The notes: generated from the letters alone by a model not told the origin. Counted from the first letter of the stretch, positions 44,242 to 53,000 are shown. The stretch: 64,000 bases of DNA from Paenibacillus sp. FJAT-29882 (GCF_001510645.1 NZ_LMVB01000001.1:1416436-1480435), one strand, 5' to 3'. Numbers and translations are program-made.

Positions 44242-45001
44242 AAATAGTTCAGAAATTTTATTAACCTTAGATAAGGGATTACAAGTGATATCACATTTAT
44301 CGATTATTAATAGACCAATATCAATTGGTGAATTATCTAAAATAATGAAGATAAATAAATCAACTTTATTCAGAATATTAAAAACACTACAAAGAAGAGG
44401 ATTCGTCTTTCAACAGGATAATGGTGATTATGGTTTGCGTCCTGAGGAATTTAATATTATTGTGGATCGATTTGATAAAAACGAAGCTCTACAACGCACA
44501 TTACGACCGGAATTGGAAAAATTATCGAGTCAATGTTCAGAGACGGTAACTCTTTCGGCTCTTGTGGACGAAAAAGTGGAGTGCATTGATAAAATAGATA
44601 GTCCCAAATCTGTACATGTCACCCATATTATTGGCAGATATTCACCTTTACATGCAGCTGCTTCTGGAAAAGCGGTATTGGCTTTTATTCCTCAAGCTAA
44701 AATAGCTAGGATTATGAGTGAAGAGGTTTTGGAGAAATTTACTGATTCTACAATTGTTTCAAAAGTGATACTTGAACAGGAATTAAAACAAATAAAAAAG
44801 AATGGATTTGCTGTTAGTCATGGGGAGTTAGATTTAGGAATTAGTGCAGTAGCTGCCCCCGTATTCTCGAAGTCTGGAAAAATAGTAGGATCAGTTAGCA
44901 TCCTAGGAATAAGTCAAAAATTTTCGGAAGAAACAATCATAAATCTTTCAAAAACAGTGATAAATTCAGCTGATAAAATGTCAGCATTATTAAACTATTG
45001 A
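44234..45001 (+). CDS. IclR-family transcriptional regulator (first)
   Basis: A 255-residue regulator. The N-terminal winged helix-turn-helix includes ISIGELSKIMKINKSTLFRIL (about 28-48). The C-terminal IclR effector domain shows CSETVTLSALVDEKVECIDKI, HAAASGKAVLAF and the closing VSILG segment. It is co-transcribed with the AroM-like gene and the amidohydrolase and probably acts on the palindrome at 43535-43560 in response to a pathway intermediate. Confidence 0.9.
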   Translation: MNKNSSEILLTLDKGLQVISHLSIINRPISIGELSKIMKINKSTLFRILKTLQRRGFVFQQDNGDYGLRPEEFNIIVDRFDKNEALQRTLRPELEKLSSQCSETVTLSALVDEKVECIDKIDSPKSVHVTHIIGRYSPLHAAASGKAVLAFIPQAKIARIMSEEVLEKFTDSTIVSKVILEQELKQIKKNGFAVSHGELDLGISAVAAPVFSKSGKIVGSVSILGISQKFSEETIINLSKTVINSADKMSALLNY

Positions 45002-45013
45002 TGGGGTGTAGAG

Positions 45014-46246
45014 ATGGAATTGATAAATAAAGATCGATTATGGAAAACAATAAATGATTTAGCTGCTATCACAATTGAGAATCAACCATGGACGAGACGG
45101 TCATTTACCGCCAAATATAACGAAGGGCGAGAATGGTTAATAAATGAAATGAGAGAAATAGGTTTAGAAGTAAAAAAGGATGAAGGGGCTAATGTAATTG
45201 GACGTTTGATTGGAACTGAACCAAATCTACCTCCAATTGTTATTGGATCTCATACGGATACGGTTCCAAATGGAGGAAGATTTGATGGAATTGCTGGTGT
45301 ACTTGTAGGATTAGAAATTGTTAAATCTTTAGTTGAACACAACATTGCAATCAAACATACAATTGAAATTGTAGATTTTACAGCAGAAGAACCATCAGAA
45401 TACGGTTTATCTACAGTTGGGAGCCGTGCATGGTCTGGTAACTTAACTGAGGAAATGTTGACTTACACGAATTCGGATGGACAATCGTTATCAGCTGCGA
45501 TTTCATTTGCAGGTGGAGACCCAAATAATCTATTTAATTGTAAAAAAGAGAAAGATACAATTGCTCTATATTTAGAATTGCATATTGAACAAGGACCAGT
45601 TTTATTAAGAAATAATGCGAATTTAGGTGTTGTAACAGGGATTGTAGGAATTCAACGCTATAAAATTTCAGTAGATGGATTACCAAATCATGCAGGAACA
45701 ACACCGATGGATATGAGAAATGATGCTCTTACAGCAGCTGCTGAAATGACGCTTGCTCTAGAGAAAGTAGCAAATGAAGAATTTGAGCAGCCAGTTGTTG
45801 GAACAGTTGGCGTTTTTAATAATTTTCCAAATGCATCAAATGTGGTACCTGGAAAAGTAGAATTCGCTGTTGAAATTCGTAGTATTTCTGAAGAAGTGAT
45901 TGACAAAGTAGCAAATGACTTTTTAGAAAATGTTGATTCGATTGGGAGGGATAGAAATGTAAATGTACAAATTGAAAATATCTCAAGATCAAGCTCAATT
46001 GTAATAAATGATGAAATTAAGCAATTATTACATAACTCATGTAGAAAAGTGACAGATAGCGTCATTGAATTACCAAGCGGTGCTGGTCATGATGCAAATC
46101 AAATGTCATTGCTTGCTCCGGTAGGGATGATATTTATACCATGCAAGGATGGTAGAAGTCATTGTCCAGAAGAATGGGCAGAGAAAGAGGATTTATATTT
46201 AGGAGCAAAGGCCATGTTAAATGCTGTTCTAGAGTTTTCAAAATAG
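45014..46246 (+). CDS. M20-type amidohydrolase (N-carbamoyl-L-amino acid hydrolase / allantoate amidohydrolase)
   Basis: A metal-dependent hydrolase of 410 residues that releases ammonia and CO2 from carbamoyl or ureido compounds. Metal and catalytic motifs are GSHTDTVPNGGRFDG (about 77-91), DFTAEEPSEYG near 119, HIEQGPVL near 193, GLPNHAGTTPMD near 220 and SGAGHDANQM near 355. Sequence alone does not separate HyuC-type carbamoylase from AllC-type allantoate amidohydrolase. It lies 12 bp after the IclR gene and ends at a strong terminator. Confidence 0.88.
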   Translation: MELINKDRLWKTINDLAAITIENQPWTRRSFTAKYNEGREWLINEMREIGLEVKKDEGANVIGRLIGTEPNLPPIVIGSHTDTVPNGGRFDGIAGVLVGLEIVKSLVEHNIAIKHTIEIVDFTAEEPSEYGLSTVGSRAWSGNLTEEMLTYTNSDGQSLSAAISFAGGDPNNLFNCKKEKDTIALYLELHIEQGPVLLRNNANLGVVTGIVGIQRYKISVDGLPNHAGTTPMDMRNDALTAAAEMTLALEKVANEEFEQPVVGTVGVFNNFPNASNVVPGKVEFAVEIRSISEEVIDKVANDFLENVDSIGRDRNVNVQIENISRSSSIVINDEIKQLLHNSCRKVTDSVIELPSGAGHDANQMSLLAPVGMIFIPCKDGRSHCPEEWAEKEDLYLGAKAMLNAVLEFSK

Positions 46247-46267
46247 TTTTCAAAGATAATACTGTAA

Positions 46268-46309
46268 AAAAACCCATTCATCTTATTTAAAAGATGAATG
46301 GGTTTTTAT
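46268..46309 (+). terminator. terminator of the first ureide operon
   Basis: AAAAACCCATTCATCTT pairs with AAGATGAATGGGTTTTT; perfect stem with T-tail. Confidence 0.93.
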
Positions 46310-46326
46310 TAAATGAAATTTCTGAA

Positions 46327-46364
46327 TAAAAGCGCTTGCAAAAAAGAGTTGTAAAGTATATATT
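46327..46364 (+). promoter_or_regulatory. promoter of the second ureide operon with overlapping cre-like site
   Basis: TTGCAA (46336) and TATATT (46359) are 17 bp apart. TAAAAGCGCTTGCA at 46327-46340, overlapping the -35 box, matches the CcpA cre consensus with two mismatches and has a symmetric AAAGCGCTT core. Catabolite repression is inferred. Confidence 0.55.
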
Positions 46365-46400
46365 ATCAATATTAGATAATGCATTATCAATAAATGATAA
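46363..46400 (+). promoter_or_regulatory. tandem 17-bp palindromic operators
   Basis: TTATC-N7-GATAA occurs twice (46363-46379 and 46384-46400). The centres are 21 bp apart, two helical turns, so two dimers would bind on the same face of DNA. The first overlaps the -10 box. The IclR regulator encoded directly downstream is the probable ligand. Confidence 0.65.
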
Positions 46401-46450
46401 CTTTCAACATAATTGGTGATTTCACATTATCTAAAGAACGGAGGATTGTA

Positions 46451-47182
46451 GTGAGCGCAGAAAAAACTTTGGAAATTTTGGAACAATTTGATTTTGAATC
46501 AAGAACACTTTCTGTCCCTGAACTAGCAGCGAAGCTACAACAACCACAAAGCTCAGTGTACAGGCATTTGAGGGTACTTAAAGAAAAAGGATACATTATT
46601 GAGTATTCACCTGGATTGTATAGCTTGGGATATATATTTTTAAAACTTGCTAAAATTGTAAAAATGGATATTGATCTACCAGTCGTTTCGCAAGAAGCAA
46701 TGAGAGAGTTAACTCGATCAACAGGAGAAACCTCCATATTACTAGTGCCCTCGAATTTACAAGCGGTTTGTTTAGCAGCAGTTCCTTCTGGCCACCCAAT
46801 TAAGGTTTCTTCTGAACAAGGAAATATTGTCCCTATCTACGGAGGAGCTTCCTCAAAAGCTTTATTGGCTTTTATGGGTGACCAAATTGTTAAGGATCTT
46901 TATCTTAGTGGAGTTGTAAAAAAACACACGAATCAAACGATTCTCGATTTGGATGTCATGTTAAATCAATTAGAGGAAATTCGCCAAAAAGGGTATTCTT
47001 ATTCGGAAAGTGAAATTGATGATGGTGTGATTTCTTATGGTATGCCGATATTTGATAGTGACAAGAAGCTAGTTGCATCTTTAAGTGTTGCTGGCCCAAA
47101 AGAAAGAATGGAAAAAAAAGAGAAGAATGAAATTGTACAGGCAATAAAAACTGCTGTAGAAAAAATTGAAAATCAACTATAA
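46451..47182 (+). CDS. IclR-family transcriptional regulator (second)
   Basis: A 243-residue regulator. The HTH lies at about 15-40 (LSVPELAAKLQQPQSSVYRHL); the C-terminal effector domain has STGETSILLVPSN, GGASSKALLAF and SLSVAGP. The GTG at 46451 follows GGAGG at proper spacing; a longer frame from 46394 would start at the operator region and lacks a site. It differs clearly from the first IclR and lies 15 bp before the cyclic amidohydrolase gene. Confidence 0.9.
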   Translation: MSAEKTLEILEQFDFESRTLSVPELAAKLQQPQSSVYRHLRVLKEKGYIIEYSPGLYSLGYIFLKLAKIVKMDIDLPVVSQEAMRELTRSTGETSILLVPSNLQAVCLAAVPSGHPIKVSSEQGNIVPIYGGASSKALLAFMGDQIVKDLYLSGVVKKHTNQTILDLDVMLNQLEEIRQKGYSYSESEIDDGVISYGMPIFDSDKKLVASLSVAGPKERMEKKEKNEIVQAIKTAVEKIENQL

Positions 47183-47197
47183 GGGAGTTTTTACGTC

Positions 47198-48574
47198 ATG
47201 ACCAAAGTAGAGCAGATTATTAAAGGGAATATTGTTACTAAAGATACAGTAATCCATGGAGAAGTTGGAATTAAGGAAGGGAAAATCGTTAGTATTCATG
47301 AAGGATCAGGAAATTTGGAGTCTGAGAATATCAAAGATTTTGGTGATGCATATGTTTTTCCGGGAACGATTGATGTTCATGTGCACTGTTTTAGTAATCC
47401 AAATGAAGGATTTGTTACAACTAGTTCTTCTGCCGCAGCAGGCGGGATCACAACTTTCCTAGATATGCCTTATGATTTGCCAAACCCAATTAATAATGTT
47501 GAGCAATTCAATAAGAAAGTTAAGCAGTTAGAAGAAGAAGCAGTTGTAGATATTTGTTTATGGGGAACCATTTCGAAAAAGGGTGGAACAGATCAAATTA
47601 TTCCTTTAGCAGAAGCTGGAGCGATTGCTTTTAAGATGTCTACTTTTGAAACAGATGAGTATCGTTTTCCGAGAATTCCAGATCCGGAAATCTTAAAAGC
47701 TATGAAACTGATTGAAGAGACAGGTTTACGAGCTGCTTTCCATTCAGAAAACGATGAAATCATAGTTGATATGATTGATCAATATCAGAAAGAAGGAAAG
47801 GTTTATCCTAAAGCGCATAACGAAACACGCCCGCCAGTTACCGAAACAAGTGCTGTATTAAAGTTATTGGAATTCGCCTATTGGACGAATGTGAAACTTC
47901 ACATTGTTCATGTTAGTCATCCGAGAACAATAGATTTGATTAAACTATTCCAAGCTCAAGGAGTTAAAGTAACTTGTGAAACATGCTATCCGTATTTATT
48001 AATGGATGTAGATGATCTGGAGAAATACGGGCCAGTTGCGAAAAACAACCCACCATTAAGAGAAAAAGAGGAAGTTCAAGGGTTGTGGGAGCATATTAAA
48101 GAAGGCAATATAGATCTAATCTCTTCTGACCATGCTCCATGGAGTGCTGAGCAAAAAGCTAAAGGAAATGATAATATTTTTCTTGCATCATCTGGGCTGC
48201 CTGGTGTTGAAATTATGACACCGTTAATGTTTAACAGCACTGTTTCAAATGGGAAATTATCACCAAATGACTTTGCAAATTTAATGTCTACTCATCCAGC
48301 AGAAGTATTTGCTATCCCTGGAAAAGGACAAATCAGTGTAGGGTTTGATGCTGACTTTACTGTAATTGATCCGAATCAAAAAACAGTTATTGACCAAAAT
48401 TCATTTAAATCCTTCTCGAAATTAACTCCATTTGATGGACAAGAATTAAATTGTAAAGTTATTTCTACCATTGTTCGTGGGGAAGAAGTTTTCGATGGTG
48501 AAAATGTAACTAAAAATCCTGGATACGGTAAATTTGTTGCTGGATCAGCAGCAAAAGCAACCGTATCTATGTAA
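47198..48574 (+). CDS. cyclic amidohydrolase (allantoinase / dihydropyrimidinase / hydantoinase family)
   Basis: A 458-residue metal-dependent enzyme that opens cyclic ureides such as allantoin, hydantoins or dihydropyrimidines. Metal-site motifs are DVHVH near 67, the lysine segment AIAFKMST near 145, FHSEN near 182, HIVHVSHP near 233 and SSDHAPWS near 309. This gives the product used by the M20 hydrolase encoded in the preceding operon. Allantoinase and hydantoinase cannot be separated by eye. GGGAG precedes the ATG. Confidence 0.88.
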   Translation: MTKVEQIIKGNIVTKDTVIHGEVGIKEGKIVSIHEGSGNLESENIKDFGDAYVFPGTIDVHVHCFSNPNEGFVTTSSSAAAGGITTFLDMPYDLPNPINNVEQFNKKVKQLEEEAVVDICLWGTISKKGGTDQIIPLAEAGAIAFKMSTFETDEYRFPRIPDPEILKAMKLIEETGLRAAFHSENDEIIVDMIDQYQKEGKVYPKAHNETRPPVTETSAVLKLLEFAYWTNVKLHIVHVSHPRTIDLIKLFQAQGVKVTCETCYPYLLMDVDDLEKYGPVAKNNPPLREKEEVQGLWEHIKEGNIDLISSDHAPWSAEQKAKGNDNIFLASSGLPGVEIMTPLMFNSTVSNGKLSPNDFANLMSTHPAEVFAIPGKGQISVGFDADFTVIDPNQKTVIDQNSFKSFSKLTPFDGQELNCKVISTIVRGEEVFDGENVTKNPGYGKFVAGSAAKATVSM

Positions 48575-48615
48575 GTGTTAAGGTAAGGTCCATACTTCTT
48601 TAGGTGGGAGCTTCC

Positions 48616-48644
48616 AATCAGATGGGGAAGAACCCCATCTGATT
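48616..48644 (+). promoter_or_regulatory. intercistronic hairpin
   Basis: AATCAGATGGGG and CCCCATCTGATT are perfect 12-bp arms without a U-run, between the amidohydrolase and transporter genes. It may partially terminate or stabilise the mRNA, lowering or separating transporter expression. Confidence 0.6.
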
Positions 48645-48708
48645 TCCTTAAATGTTTAATCAAGTAAAACGAGTTTACTTTATCACATTTGGAAGGCATG
48701 GTGAAGAT

Positions 48709-48906
48709 ATGAAGTTATACTATTTACTAGCGTTAATACCCTTTATTGCAATACTAGGTGGGGCTCCTTTTGTAAACAAAGTCGAACCTTATGTATTAGG
48801 ATTACCGTTTTTCTTATTTTGGCTCATATTTTGGGCAATATCATGCTCAGTGATTATGTTCGTTATTTATCGTTTGGATCCTCTTAATAAGGAGAATGAA
48901 GAATGA
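48709..48906 (+). CDS. DUF3311-type small membrane protein
   Basis: A 65-residue protein with two membrane helices (about 3-20 and 30-52), the second followed by YRLDPLNKENEE. Proteins of this type are regularly encoded directly upstream of sodium:solute symporters and are probably transporter subunits. The ATG at 48709 gives the typical MKLYYLLALIPF start; 19 extra in-frame codons upstream lack a site. The stop overlaps the symporter start (ATGA). Confidence 0.8.
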   Translation: MKLYYLLALIPFIAILGGAPFVNKVEPYVLGLPFFLFWLIFWAISCSVIMFVIYRLDPLNKENEE

Positions 48907-50390
48907 ATATAGCGTTGTTAATTATCATCCTATTTTTAATCATCAGTATTGTTTTGGGGCTTTTAGCCAAACGTGGGAAAAATATGAGTATGGAACAATG
49001 GGCAATTGGCGGCCGGGGTTTTGGCGGGATATTTGTATTCCTCCTGTTAGCTGGTGAAACTTATTCCGTTTTTACGTTGCTAGGAACGAGTGGTTTAGCA
49101 TTTAATAACGGTGCAGCAGCCTTTTATTTATTAGCTTTCACTGCTTTAGGAACAATAACATCGTATTGGCTATTACCAGTCATCTGGAAATATGCGAAAG
49201 AAAACAATGTAGTATCTCAATCGCAATTCTTCTCCAAGAAATATAACAGTACAGGTCTTGGAGTATTCGTTGCAATAGTAGGTGTAGTTGCACTGATTCC
49301 GTATATCACAATCCTGTTTAAATCAATGGGGATTTTAGTTGCAGCAACATCATACGGTGCTATTTCATCAAATGTAGCCATTTGGGTGGGGATGATTGCA
49401 CTATTAGGTTATGTTATGGTCTCAGGAATTCATGGATCGGCATGGACCTCGACAATTAAAGATTTTTTAATATTCTTTGTTATCTTATTTTTAGGGATTT
49501 ATTTACCGCTGCATTATCACGGAAGTTTTGAAGGGCTGTTCCAAGCGGTTAGTGAGGTCAAGCCCCAAGCGTTAACCCTTCCTGAGAAAGGTTTGAGCGT
49601 TTCATGGTTTATCTCAACTGTAGCAATTAGTTCCTTTGCGTATTTCATGTGGCCTCATGTTGCACCAACAGTATTTGCGTCTAAAAATGCAAAAGCATTT
49701 CGTTTAAATGCAGTATTGCTACCGATATACGCTATTATGGTACTATTTGTTTACTTTGTTGGATTTACAGCAATTGTCGAGCTTCCTGGCTTAAAAAACG
49801 GTGACTTTGCATTGTTAGAACTTTCAATGAAGTCGTTTGATCCATGGTTTGTCGGTATTATAGGTGCAACAGGATTGCTTGCAACGCTAGTTCCCGGATC
49901 GATGATGTTAATGTCAGCGGCCACAATGATTACGACCAACGTGATAGAACCATTAAAGCCCAATGTTTCTGATAAAAATAAAGCACTCTTTGCAAAGGGA
50001 TTTGTTGTTTTATTATCAATAGTATGTGCATTTTTCTCCATGAGTGAAAGTAGCACATTAGCCACTTTATATTTGACATCATTTAGTTTAATTACCCAAA
50101 TGGCTCCGTCGTTGTATTTAAGTTTAAGAAAAAATAATGGAATTACTAAATATGGTGCTGGAATCGGAATGCTGGTAGGTGTAGCGATTGTTATCTATGT
50201 CACATTTACGAAAACAACAATGGCAATATTATTTCCATCGCTTCCAAGTGTCATTCAAGATTTGAATATTGGCATAATCGCTCTTGCTGCTAATATTTTG
50301 GTAATGTTTATTATAAGTTCACTTACAAAAAATACTAGTATAAATGATAGAACTAATGGAAAAAAAAGCGATATAAAGTTAACGAGTTAA
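48903..50390 (+). CDS. sodium:solute symporter
   Basis: A 495-residue transporter with about 13 membrane helices of the SSS family (PanF/YhjB-like), driven by Na+. Characteristic parts are EQWAIGGRGFGGIFVFLLLAGE near 36, WPHVAPTVFASKNAKAFRLNA near 250 and GLLATLVPGSMMLMSAAT near 325. Translationally coupled to the DUF3311 protein. Its place after the amidohydrolase suggests uptake of the ureide, hydantoin or derived substrate. A strong terminator follows. Confidence 0.9.
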   Translation: MNIALLIIILFLIISIVLGLLAKRGKNMSMEQWAIGGRGFGGIFVFLLLAGETYSVFTLLGTSGLAFNNGAAAFYLLAFTALGTITSYWLLPVIWKYAKENNVVSQSQFFSKKYNSTGLGVFVAIVGVVALIPYITILFKSMGILVAATSYGAISSNVAIWVGMIALLGYVMVSGIHGSAWTSTIKDFLIFFVILFLGIYLPLHYHGSFEGLFQAVSEVKPQALTLPEKGLSVSWFISTVAISSFAYFMWPHVAPTVFASKNAKAFRLNAVLLPIYAIMVLFVYFVGFTAIVELPGLKNGDFALLELSMKSFDPWFVGIIGATGLLATLVPGSMMLMSAATMITTNVIEPLKPNVSDKNKALFAKGFVVLLSIVCAFFSMSESSTLATLYLTSFSLITQMAPSLYLSLRKNNGITKYGAGIGMLVGVAIVIYVTFTKTTMAILFPSLPSVIQDLNIGIIALAANILVMFIISSLTKNTSINDRTNGKKSDIKLTS

Positions 50391-50458
50391 ATAGGGTTGA
50401 ATATAGTATTAATATAACAACTGTTGATTAACTATTATAAACCAAAAGGGATGCATGT

Positions 50459-50514
50459 TGGGGCACTACTTCTATAGTTCGTAGAACACAAACTATAGAA
50501 GTGGTGCCCTTTTG
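50459..50514 (+). terminator. terminator of the symporter operon
   Basis: GGGGCACTACTTCTATAGTT pairs with AACTATAGAAGTGGTGCCC and is followed by TTTTG. Confidence 0.95.
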
Positions 50515-50555
50515 TTTATGAATACCACATTCCTAATTTATATTGAAAGAATATT

Positions 50556-51004
50556 TTAGAAAAGGCTGTTTTCGTATAGATTGTGATTTAATTGAACATG
50601 ACTGTTAAGCAGTTGATATGTTAAGAAGCGCATAATAAAAGATCACAACAAGAGGTCTCTTTATTATAAGAATATTGATGCGACTACAAAACCTATTATG
50701 ATTAAGAGGGAATATATTCCAGTACCTTTCCAACCTAAACTACCTATTAAATCAGCAAGATTTCCATTAACAGACCTGTAAAACGCATTGTTCATATTTC
50801 CAGTTGGATTTCCTTTTTATTCTTCTTGTCTTAGCCTCTATCTTCTTTTTTTAGGAGTTTCTGAATCTTTACTCCTTACCCACCCCCACTTTTTATTCAT
50901 CTAATATCTATTACTTAATCTACATTATATAAATTTATCTTTTTAGAATTGATAAATTTTCGCATTTAATAAACAACAATCCTTTAGAAAACAGCCTTTT
51001 CTAA
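50556..51004. mobile_element. miniature inverted-repeat element E1
   Basis: A segment of about 450 bp is bounded by inverted repeats. The left end reads AGAAAAGGCTGTTTTCGTAT, and the reverse complement of the right end reads AGAAAAGGCTGTTTTCTAAA; both continue into a GATTGTG or GATTGTTG sequence. The same terminal words bound the shorter element at 63640-63822. No transposase is encoded, so movement would need one supplied in trans. It contains a broken small gene. Confidence 0.6.
50664..50900 (-). pseudogene. broken small membrane-protein gene inside E1
   Basis: One minus-strand frame runs from the ATG at 50900 to the stop at 50664 with two in-frame stops (TAG at codon 21, TAA at codon 28). 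It begins MNKKWGWVRSKDSETPKKRR. After the stops it reads GNPTGNMNNAFYRSVNGNLA and DLIGSLGWKGTG, then a membrane helix IYSLLIIIGFVVASIFL. The pattern resembles small Bacillales membrane proteins annotated DUF6366, by memory. A shorter frame from the ATG at 50795 (43 codons) stays open and could still be made. Confidence 0.6.
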
Positions 51005-51050
51005 ATATGTAACCCTCTTAGCAAAATGTAAGTTGAAATAGAAAACTTTC

Positions 51051-51173
51051 ATGAGCGTCCGACCCAAAGCCTTACGATGAAAAAAGTTAAAGTTTAAGAA
51101 TTGTATAACCTAATGAAGGTTGTGGTGCGGAGCTGACCGCGCGAAGCCCCGCGCCTTTACCACAGAAAAATTT
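51051..51173 (+). repeat. dispersed repeat, copy 2 (R1b)
   Basis: The second copy of the segment of about 125 bp at 39390-39515. Here the 3' half can form a GC-rich stem, GGTGCGG with CCGCGCC, closed further by GTGG/CCAC. It ends 60 bp before the signalling operon, immediately after element E1. Confidence 0.6.
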
Positions 51174-51232
51174 CTATGTAATGCGAGTCGATTGTATTAT
51201 GATGAAGGTACGTTAGTAATAGGGGGATATTT

Positions 51233-52849
51233 GTGAATCTGGAAAAATATAAAAATCATTTAATACAGAATACGAAAAAAATTCTAATGGATTGGTTTGA
51301 ATCTAAAGAAAATGAAAGGATTCTTCAAAGAGAAGTCTATCGTTTTCTTCATTCGATTAAAGGAACTGCTGGAACCATTCAGCTTGGGGGCCTGATGCAA
51401 GTATCTGATCGGCTACTTTCTGTGCTTGATGAGAATAGTGAAAAGGTTTGGGAGCTTGATGAGCTAAGAAGCTTTCTATTTGATTTGATGGAATTAACCT
51501 ACGAATATGAAAACTATGAACATGTAACGATGAAAACAGGCGCAATCAGACAATCGAACGCACAGCTTATCCAAATCATTGATGATGATGTGTCCATGTT
51601 AATCCTACTTAAAGATGTGCTTGAAGAAAAAGGTTGGATGGTTATAACGAATACAGATCCTGAAAAAGCGGTTAATCAATATTTCGAAATGCAGCCTGAT
51701 CTTTTAATTCTAGATATACATTTACCGACGAAAGACGGCTTTCACGTATTAGAGGATATACAGACTCATAATGAAAAGTATTTCATTCCCAAGATGATAA
51801 TAAGTATACAAAATGACAAGCAAACAAGAATAAAAGCTTATCAATCTGGTGCAGATGATTTTATCGGTAAGCCAATTGATATAGAAGAGTTCATCGTGAA
51901 GATAGAACGACATTTACAAAGGAAGAAAATGTTTGATCAATCGGTCTTAATAGATGAATTAACTCAAATCTATAATAGAAGATTTTTGGAAGAAACGCTT
52001 CCACGATATTTTCAAGAATTTAAACGGTCGAAACAGGCTTTCTCAATCAGCGTGGTAGATATTGATTACTTTAAGTATGTGAATGATACATATGGACATT
52101 TGTATGGGGATATAGTGTTAAATGAATTTGCCCAATTTATTAAGAGATCCATTAGAAGTTCCGACTTAATTTTCAGGTATGGGGGAGAAGAGTTTGTCAT
52201 TATATTTCCAGGAACCAAGGATACAGATGCTCGACAAAGGCTGACGGAACTTATTCATGCATTTTCCCAAAAAGTGTTTATTTATAAAGAGAAGAGTTTT
52301 ACAGTCACATTCTCTGCTGGATTGTTTACGGTTGATGATGAATTCGTAACTCCTGACGAAGCGTTTAAGTATGCAGATCATGCCTTATATGAGGCAAAGC
52401 GATTAGGTAGAGCGAGAGTTGAAACTGCTGGAAAATCCCTTTGTTACAAAAAGAATGTACTTAATGTGTCAGTCATTGACGATGATATCATTATTCGGAC
52501 CATGCTTTATAAAATAATCGAATCGATTGACATGGGTCATATAGAACTAAATATTGCCGTCTTTGAAAACGGGCCTTTATTTTTTGAATCAGGAAGGGCA
52601 GATGACGGTCGGGATCATTTTTTAATTGTTGATGGGGTCATGCCAATCATGGATGGACTTGAGGTCCTACAAAAGGTGAAAACTGGTCCTTATGCAAACC
52701 AATTCTCGGTATTAATGCTGACTGGACGAAAGAGCAAAGAAAATATTGCTCAAGCATTAAAGCTTGGTGCAGATGATTATGTTACAAAGCCATTCTCAAT
52801 GCCTGAACTACAGGCGCGAATTGAACGTTTACTAAAACGAGAAAAATAA
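51233..52849 (+). CDS. HPt-REC-GGDEF-REC signalling protein, probable diguanylate cyclase
   Basis: A 538-residue cytosolic protein. It has an HPt domain (1-100, phospho-His40 in HSIKGTAGT), a receiver with DDD at its start and phospho-Asp in LLILDIHLP (about 160), and a GGDEF domain (about 240-400). The GGDEF domain has an intact catalytic motif RYGGEEF and, five residues before GGEEF, an RxxD inhibitory site (RSSD). A second receiver is marked by LIVDGVMPIMDG. Output is likely cyclic di-GMP controlled by two phosphorylation inputs. The start codon is a GTG after AGGGGG. It is the first gene of an operon with the next two. Confidence 0.9.
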   Translation: MNLEKYKNHLIQNTKKILMDWFESKENERILQREVYRFLHSIKGTAGTIQLGGLMQVSDRLLSVLDENSEKVWELDELRSFLFDLMELTYEYENYEHVTMKTGAIRQSNAQLIQIIDDDVSMLILLKDVLEEKGWMVITNTDPEKAVNQYFEMQPDLLILDIHLPTKDGFHVLEDIQTHNEKYFIPKMIISIQNDKQTRIKAYQSGADDFIGKPIDIEEFIVKIERHLQRKKMFDQSVLIDELTQIYNRRFLEETLPRYFQEFKRSKQAFSISVVDIDYFKYVNDTYGHLYGDIVLNEFAQFIKRSIRSSDLIFRYGGEEFVIIFPGTKDTDARQRLTELIHAFSQKVFIYKEKSFTVTFSAGLFTVDDEFVTPDEAFKYADHALYEAKRLGRARVETAGKSLCYKKNVLNVSVIDDDIIIRTMLYKIIESIDMGHIELNIAVFENGPLFFESGRADDGRDHFLIVDGVMPIMDGLEVLQKVKTGPYANQFSVLMLTGRKSKENIAQALKLGADDYVTKPFSMPELQARIERLLKREK

Positions 52850-53000
52850 TGCAGATAAGCTAGAAAAACTGACAAAAAATCCGATCTATATAGAATGGGT
52901 GTTATTAGAAGATCACTTACAAGTATGAGTATGATAGAAAAATAATGTGGGTGATTCAGCTATTTTCTATTTCTACTCATTTTATTCAAGGAGGAAAAAC

